The position numbers were made by a program, and so were the translations under genes. From assembly GCA_038209145.1 (NCBI GenBank), contig JBBQXZ010000236.1:1-7468 (forward strand): 7,468 nucleotides of DNA, in the 5' to 3' direction. Below, piece after piece: positions 6,472-7,468 of the stretch. The stretch's first letter is position 1, and every line of letters begins with the position of its first letter. A model generated the notes under the pieces. The model worked only from the letters and a program-made list of their open reading frames with translations, was not told where the DNA came from and searched no databases. Source of the stretch: Lunatibacter sp038209145 (GTDB lineage Bacteria > Bacteroidota > Bacteroidia > Cytophagales > Cyclobacteriaceae).

Positions 6472-7251
6472 ATGAAAACAGCCAGCTATTTTATCGCCCT
6501 CGGTTTGCTGTTGTCTTTTGCCTGCAATGATCCTGAAATCCCAGAACTCCCAATCCCTATCAATCAGAATCTGGTTCGATTGCATGAAGTGCTCAATAAG
6601 CCTTTGGCTACACCAGAGGGTAAGTTGAAATCATTATCTTTTTACTCCCGTCCTCAAACGCTTCAATCCAGAACGGATTATTACTATGATGAAGTGGGAA
6701 GAGAGTTACTCAAAGTGCGGATTGAAGACGTTGATACTACAGCTATCTATTTGAATGAATACTTGAAAAATGGAGAATTAAACCGGGTGAGCGCATTTAT
6801 GGCAGGAGCTGAAGGCGTATTTTTCAATTTTGATCTGCAACTCATTTATGAAGATGAAGGGCGAACCGTAAGCGTGTGGCAGGGGCGGGAGGGAGAATTT
6901 GAGAACTATGAACGCTTTATGTACGATGAACTTGGGCGGAAGATCAGCTATAGACGGGGAGGTGATGTGTACTTCGACTTGCACGACTATTTCTACAAAG
7001 ATGAAAATGACCGACAGATCAGAGAAGAGCATTACCGCCAAGGGGGCATGGTGGACCCATTTTACCGGTATCGCTATGACTATGATGAAAGAGGCCTATT
7101 GACAGCCAGATCTTTACAGGTACTATCCATTGAATTTCGCCCGGCATTCGAATACAAGTATGATTTGCAGGGTAGGCTGATAGAAGAGATTACAAATTAT
7201 TTGTATTTCGGAACGGAACCTATTGACCGGAAAACTTTTGATTACTACTGA
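6472..7251 (+). CDS. Lipoprotein with YD-like repeats
   Basis: Predicted envelope lipoprotein of 259 residues. A short signal peptide ends at LLLSFAC with Cys18, followed by NDPEIPELP, which has the acidic character of Bacteroidota surface lipoproteins. The rest contains degenerate YD-type repeats of the form Y-x-YD-x2-GR: YYYDEVGR (70-77), IYEDEGR (125-131), FMYDELGR (149-156), FYKDENDR (173-180), RYDYDERG (201-208) and YKYDLQGR (228-235), with a last partial unit FDYY at the end. YD repeats are known from RHS and teneurin shells and from small Bacteroidota lipoproteins like this one; there is no toxin, RHS core or protease motif. The function is unknown, and binding of a carbohydrate or envelope polymer is only a guess. 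The gene stands alone: the response regulator is divergent, 550 bp away, and no partner follows within the window. Confidence 0.8.
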   Translation: MKTASYFIALGLLLSFACNDPEIPELPIPINQNLVRLHEVLNKPLATPEGKLKSLSFYSRPQTLQSRTDYYYDEVGRELLKVRIEDVDTTAIYLNEYLKNGELNRVSAFMAGAEGVFFNFDLQLIYEDEGRTVSVWQGREGEFENYERFMYDELGRKISYRRGGDVYFDLHDYFYKDENDRQIREEHYRQGGMVDPFYRYRYDYDERGLLTARSLQVLSIEFRPAFEYKYDLQGRLIEEITNYLYFGTEPIDRKTFDYY

Positions 7252-7375
7252 GGTAAGCTAAGCTTTAAGATTTTAAAATAATCCTGTTGTAAAGGAACAA
7301 TTATGGGATTAATAAATAATTTTCCTATAAAAAAACTTTATAAGTCGGATAATCGTGCGAAAAATTAATTTTAAT

Positions 7376-7403
7376 GATTTTTGGTAATAAAACACCCAAA
7401 ATC
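7376..7403. terminator. Possible weak terminator hairpin downstream of the YD lipoprotein
   Basis: GATTTTTGG and CCCAAAATC can pair as an imperfect stem (one mismatch) around a loop of about ten bases, followed on the plus strand by an A/T-rich run. It lies 125 bp past the stop codon and the stem is AT-rich, so it is a weak candidate. The rest of 7252-7468 is AT-rich, with no gene recognised. Confidence 0.2.
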
Positions 7404-7468
7404 AAAATTTTATTCCGATTTATTATTTCACCCTTCATTTGAACTTCTTTTCTTATCCCACCAAACAT

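Noticed and set aside
7325..7468. Minus-strand frame open to the right edge, with an ATG at 7468-7466 (47 codons).
   Set aside because: Very AT-rich with no motif. It could be the end of a gene beyond the edge, but nothing supports this.

Overview
The window looks like chromosomal DNA of a Bacteroidota member, most likely of the Cytophagales type. The grounds are an ECF sigma factor followed by a FecR-type anti-sigma factor, three lipoproteins with a short lipobox and acidic residues just after the cysteine, A-rich leaders in place of clear Shine-Dalgarno sites, and AT-rich spacers. The genus cannot be read from the sequence. No rRNA, tRNA, CRISPR array, insertion sequence or integrase was seen.

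Layout. The minus strand from 1287 down to the left edge carries the sigma factor and the first half of its FecR anti-sigma factor, the usual start of a TonB-receptor regulatory cassette that continues outside the window. About 610 bp of spacer follow. The plus strand from 1898 to 4332 then carries a DM13-domain lipoprotein, an outer-membrane beta-barrel starting one base after it, a decayed Crp/Fnr-type regulator, and a second DM13 lipoprotein. Convergent to these on the minus strand (5921 to 4369) are an intact OmpR/PhoB-type response regulator and the wreck of its sensor histidine kinase. After a 550 bp spacer, a plus-strand lipoprotein with YD-like repeats (6472-7251) is followed by AT-rich non-coding sequence.

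How it may work together. DM13 domains are regarded as redox or electron-transfer modules with a nearly invariant cysteine; both copies here keep it in a Trp-Cys motif. Two DM13 lipoproteins beside a barrel suggest a small cell-envelope redox module, which is an inference.

The most striking signal is regulatory. A perfect 11-bp tandem repeat (TTTCGTGATAT twice) lies 40 bp upstream of the first DM13 gene. A degenerate copy with the same 11-bp phase and orientation lies 36 bp upstream of the response regulator. OmpR/PhoB proteins bind direct repeats of about this period, so the two-component system probably controlled the DM13 genes and itself. The kinase has nevertheless lost its start codon, reading frame, phospho-accepting histidine and whole ATPase domain, and the Crp-type gene is also broken. 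The effector genes and the response regulator remain open, as if the module has lost its original inputs.
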